NCBI GenBank assembly: GCA_022823105.1
Contig: JAJDXU010000345.1
Location: forward strand, 1-6,166
Reading direction: 5' to 3'
Origin: Dehalococcoidia bacterium
GTDB taxonomy: Bacteria; Chloroflexota; Dehalococcoidia; Lucifugimonadales; UBA3495
Length of the DNA stretch: 6,166 bases
Under the pieces are notes generated by a model. The model worked only from the letters and a program-made list of their open reading frames with translations, had not been told where the DNA came from and did no database searches. The position numbers and the translations under genes are program-made. This document shows positions 5,394 to 6,166 of this stretch, piece by piece; position 1 is the stretch's first letter, and each line of letters begins with the position of its first letter.

Positions 5394-5422
5394 CTCATGG
5401 TGAGCTTGTCGAACCACGAGCG
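5392..5422 (-). repeat. Dispersed hairpin repeat, copy B (uninterrupted)
   Basis: Plus-strand arms CGCTCATGGT (5392-5401) and ACCACGAGCG (5413-5422) pair at nine of ten positions. The tenth is A/C on the plus strand but G/U in minus-strand RNA. The 11-base loop is GAGCTTGTCGA. The copy lies in the 177-base gap between the second crotonase and nitroreductase B. The spurious minus-strand reading VVRQAHHER across it is a peptide I recognise from many small hypothetical ORFs. It might terminate or stabilise the crotonase mRNA, but no U-run follows. Confidence 0.75.
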
Positions 5423-5457
5423 GACGGTTCTTTTTCGAGCTTTCTGGTCGTAGCGGC

Positions 5458-5484
5458 GATCTCTTCTTGGGATGTCCCGAGATC
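5458..5484. other. Imperfect hairpin just downstream of the second crotonase stop
   Basis: Outer arms GATCTC (5458-5463) and GAGATC (5479-5484) pair perfectly. Inside, GGG and CCC (within 5469-5478) pair around ATGT, with TTCTT bulged on one side. It begins one base beyond the stop codon of the minus-strand crotonase. There is no U-run after it, so a terminator role is possible but weakly supported; 3'-end protection of the mRNA is an alternative. Confidence 0.3.
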
Positions 5485-5485
5485 C

Positions 5486-6166
5486 TTAGAATCGTGGTGG
5501 CCGTTTCTCCAGGAATGCGCTCATCGCCTCGTTGGGGTACGGCGTGTTGAAACACAGCGCAAACGTCTTGATGCTGTATTCGGCGGCGGCCTCCTGTCCC
5601 ATCTCCAGCCACGCCGACACGATCTGCTTCTGCGCAGCCAGGATATATCGACCCATCCCCAGGAAGGACTCCGCCGTTGCCATCGCGGCCTCGTCCAGTT
5701 CGGCTTTGGGGACCACCTCGTCGACCAGCCCCATGCTCAGAGCCTCCCGGGCGTCAACCGATTCGCCGGTGAGCAGCATACGACGCGCCCGGCCCAGGCC
5801 CACCGTCGGTGGCAGCAGCGACGCCTCGATAACCGAGGGTAGGCCCACCCGCACCTCCGGCAACCCGAACACGGCATCGTCGGCCGCCACTCGAACGTCG
5901 CATGCCAACGCCAGCTCGAACGCCCCGCCCAGACACGGCCCATGAATCGCCGCCACCACGGGTACCGGCGCGTGCAGGAGGCCGCGGGCCGCGGCGTGCA
6001 GCGACCGTATGAATCGTTCCGCCGACAGCGGCTCCAGGTCCTTCATCTCATGCAGGTCAACGCCGGCGGAAAAGGCCCGATCCCCGGCGCCGCGCAGGAT
6101 GATGGCCCGCAGCGACTCGTCGCGTCCACACTCCTCAACGCGGTCGTGCAGTTCCCGAAAAACGTC
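5486..6166 (-). CDS. Enoyl-CoA hydratase/isomerase (crotonase), N-terminus beyond window
   Basis: Crotonase-superfamily enzyme, 226 residues visible. The frame runs open to the right edge, so the ATG at 6046 is internal: before it lie 40 codons including GAGDRAFSAGVDL (visible residues 26-38), the first oxyanion-hole segment. The second is HGPCLGGAFELALACD (75-90). Both catalytic glutamates of classical enoyl-CoA hydratase are kept, Glu84 (FELALACD) and Glu104 (GLPEVRVG), exactly 20 residues apart as in rat Glu144/Glu164. Hydration of a trans-2-enoyl-CoA is therefore plausible, unlike the crotonase at 806-1654. The usual glycine-rich IPGxGGTQRL stretch after Glu104 is replaced by LPSVIEASLLPPTVG. 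The C-terminus FLEKRPPRF is normal and the stop is at 5486-5488. About 30 N-terminal residues are probably missing. Nitroreductase B follows 177 bases downstream on the same strand, with repeats between. Confidence 0.93.
   Translation of the reverse strand, partial: DVFRELHDRVEECGRDESLRAIILRGAGDRAFSAGVDLHEMKDLEPLSAERFIRSLHAAARGLLHAPVPVVAAIHGPCLGGAFELALACDVRVAADDAVFGLPEVRVGLPSVIEASLLPPTVGLGRARRMLLTGESVDAREALSMGLVDEVVPKAELDEAAMATAESFLGMGRYILAAQKQIVSAWLEMGQEAAAEYSIKTFALCFNTPYPNEAMSAFLEKRPPRF

Noticed and set aside
5328..5612. Minus-strand 94-codon frame containing VVRQAHHER
   Set aside because: It overlaps the end of the second crotonase and otherwise translates repeat sequence; the peptide is a known-looking by-product of the dispersed repeat.

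Overview
This is a GC-rich bacterial chromosomal stretch that carries seven protein-coding genes and almost no spare DNA. The longest intergenic gaps are about 209 and 177 bases. The two outermost genes are cut by the window edges. No tRNA, rRNA, CRISPR array, transposase or integrase gene is visible. Every gene falls in a recognisable family, and I see no clearly new multi-gene system. The mix of SDR dehydrogenase, crotonases, nitroreductases and a stand-alone MetE-like zinc protein, together with a dispersed hairpin repeat, reminds me of Chloroflexota (SAR202/Dehalococcoidia-like) or similar environmental genomes. That placement is an impression, not a demonstration.

Layout: on the plus strand are a 5'-truncated SDR oxidoreductase (1-716) and a crotonase-fold acyl-CoA enzyme (806-1654). 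All remaining genes are on the minus strand. Reading leftward from the right edge they are: a second crotonase, N-terminally cut by the edge (6166-5486); nitroreductase B (5308-4667); nitroreductase A (4457-3939); a MetE-C-terminal-domain-like zinc methyltransferase (3920-2808); and an Mrr-type restriction endonuclease with a PUA/EVE-like N-terminal domain (2755-1727). The Mrr gene converges on the plus-strand crotonase across a 72-base gap.

How they may work together: SDR plus crotonase is a typical pairing for acyl-CoA or hydroxyacyl-CoA catabolism. Nitroreductase A and the MetE-like gene are only 18 bases apart, each with a strong Shine-Dalgarno, so they are probably co-transcribed. The two nitroreductases are paralogues. 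The Mrr-like gene has no methyltransferase beside it, so it fits a solitary modification-dependent (type IV-like) nuclease. Parts of it are poorer in GC than the metabolic genes, which suggests acquisition.

The most interesting non-coding signal is a small family of hairpin repeats in the two gaps upstream of the nitroreductases. Between copies the stem sequence changes while base pairing is kept, and the loop core is conserved. One copy carries a 22-base insertion that can itself fold. An 18-base tandem repeat lies beside another copy.
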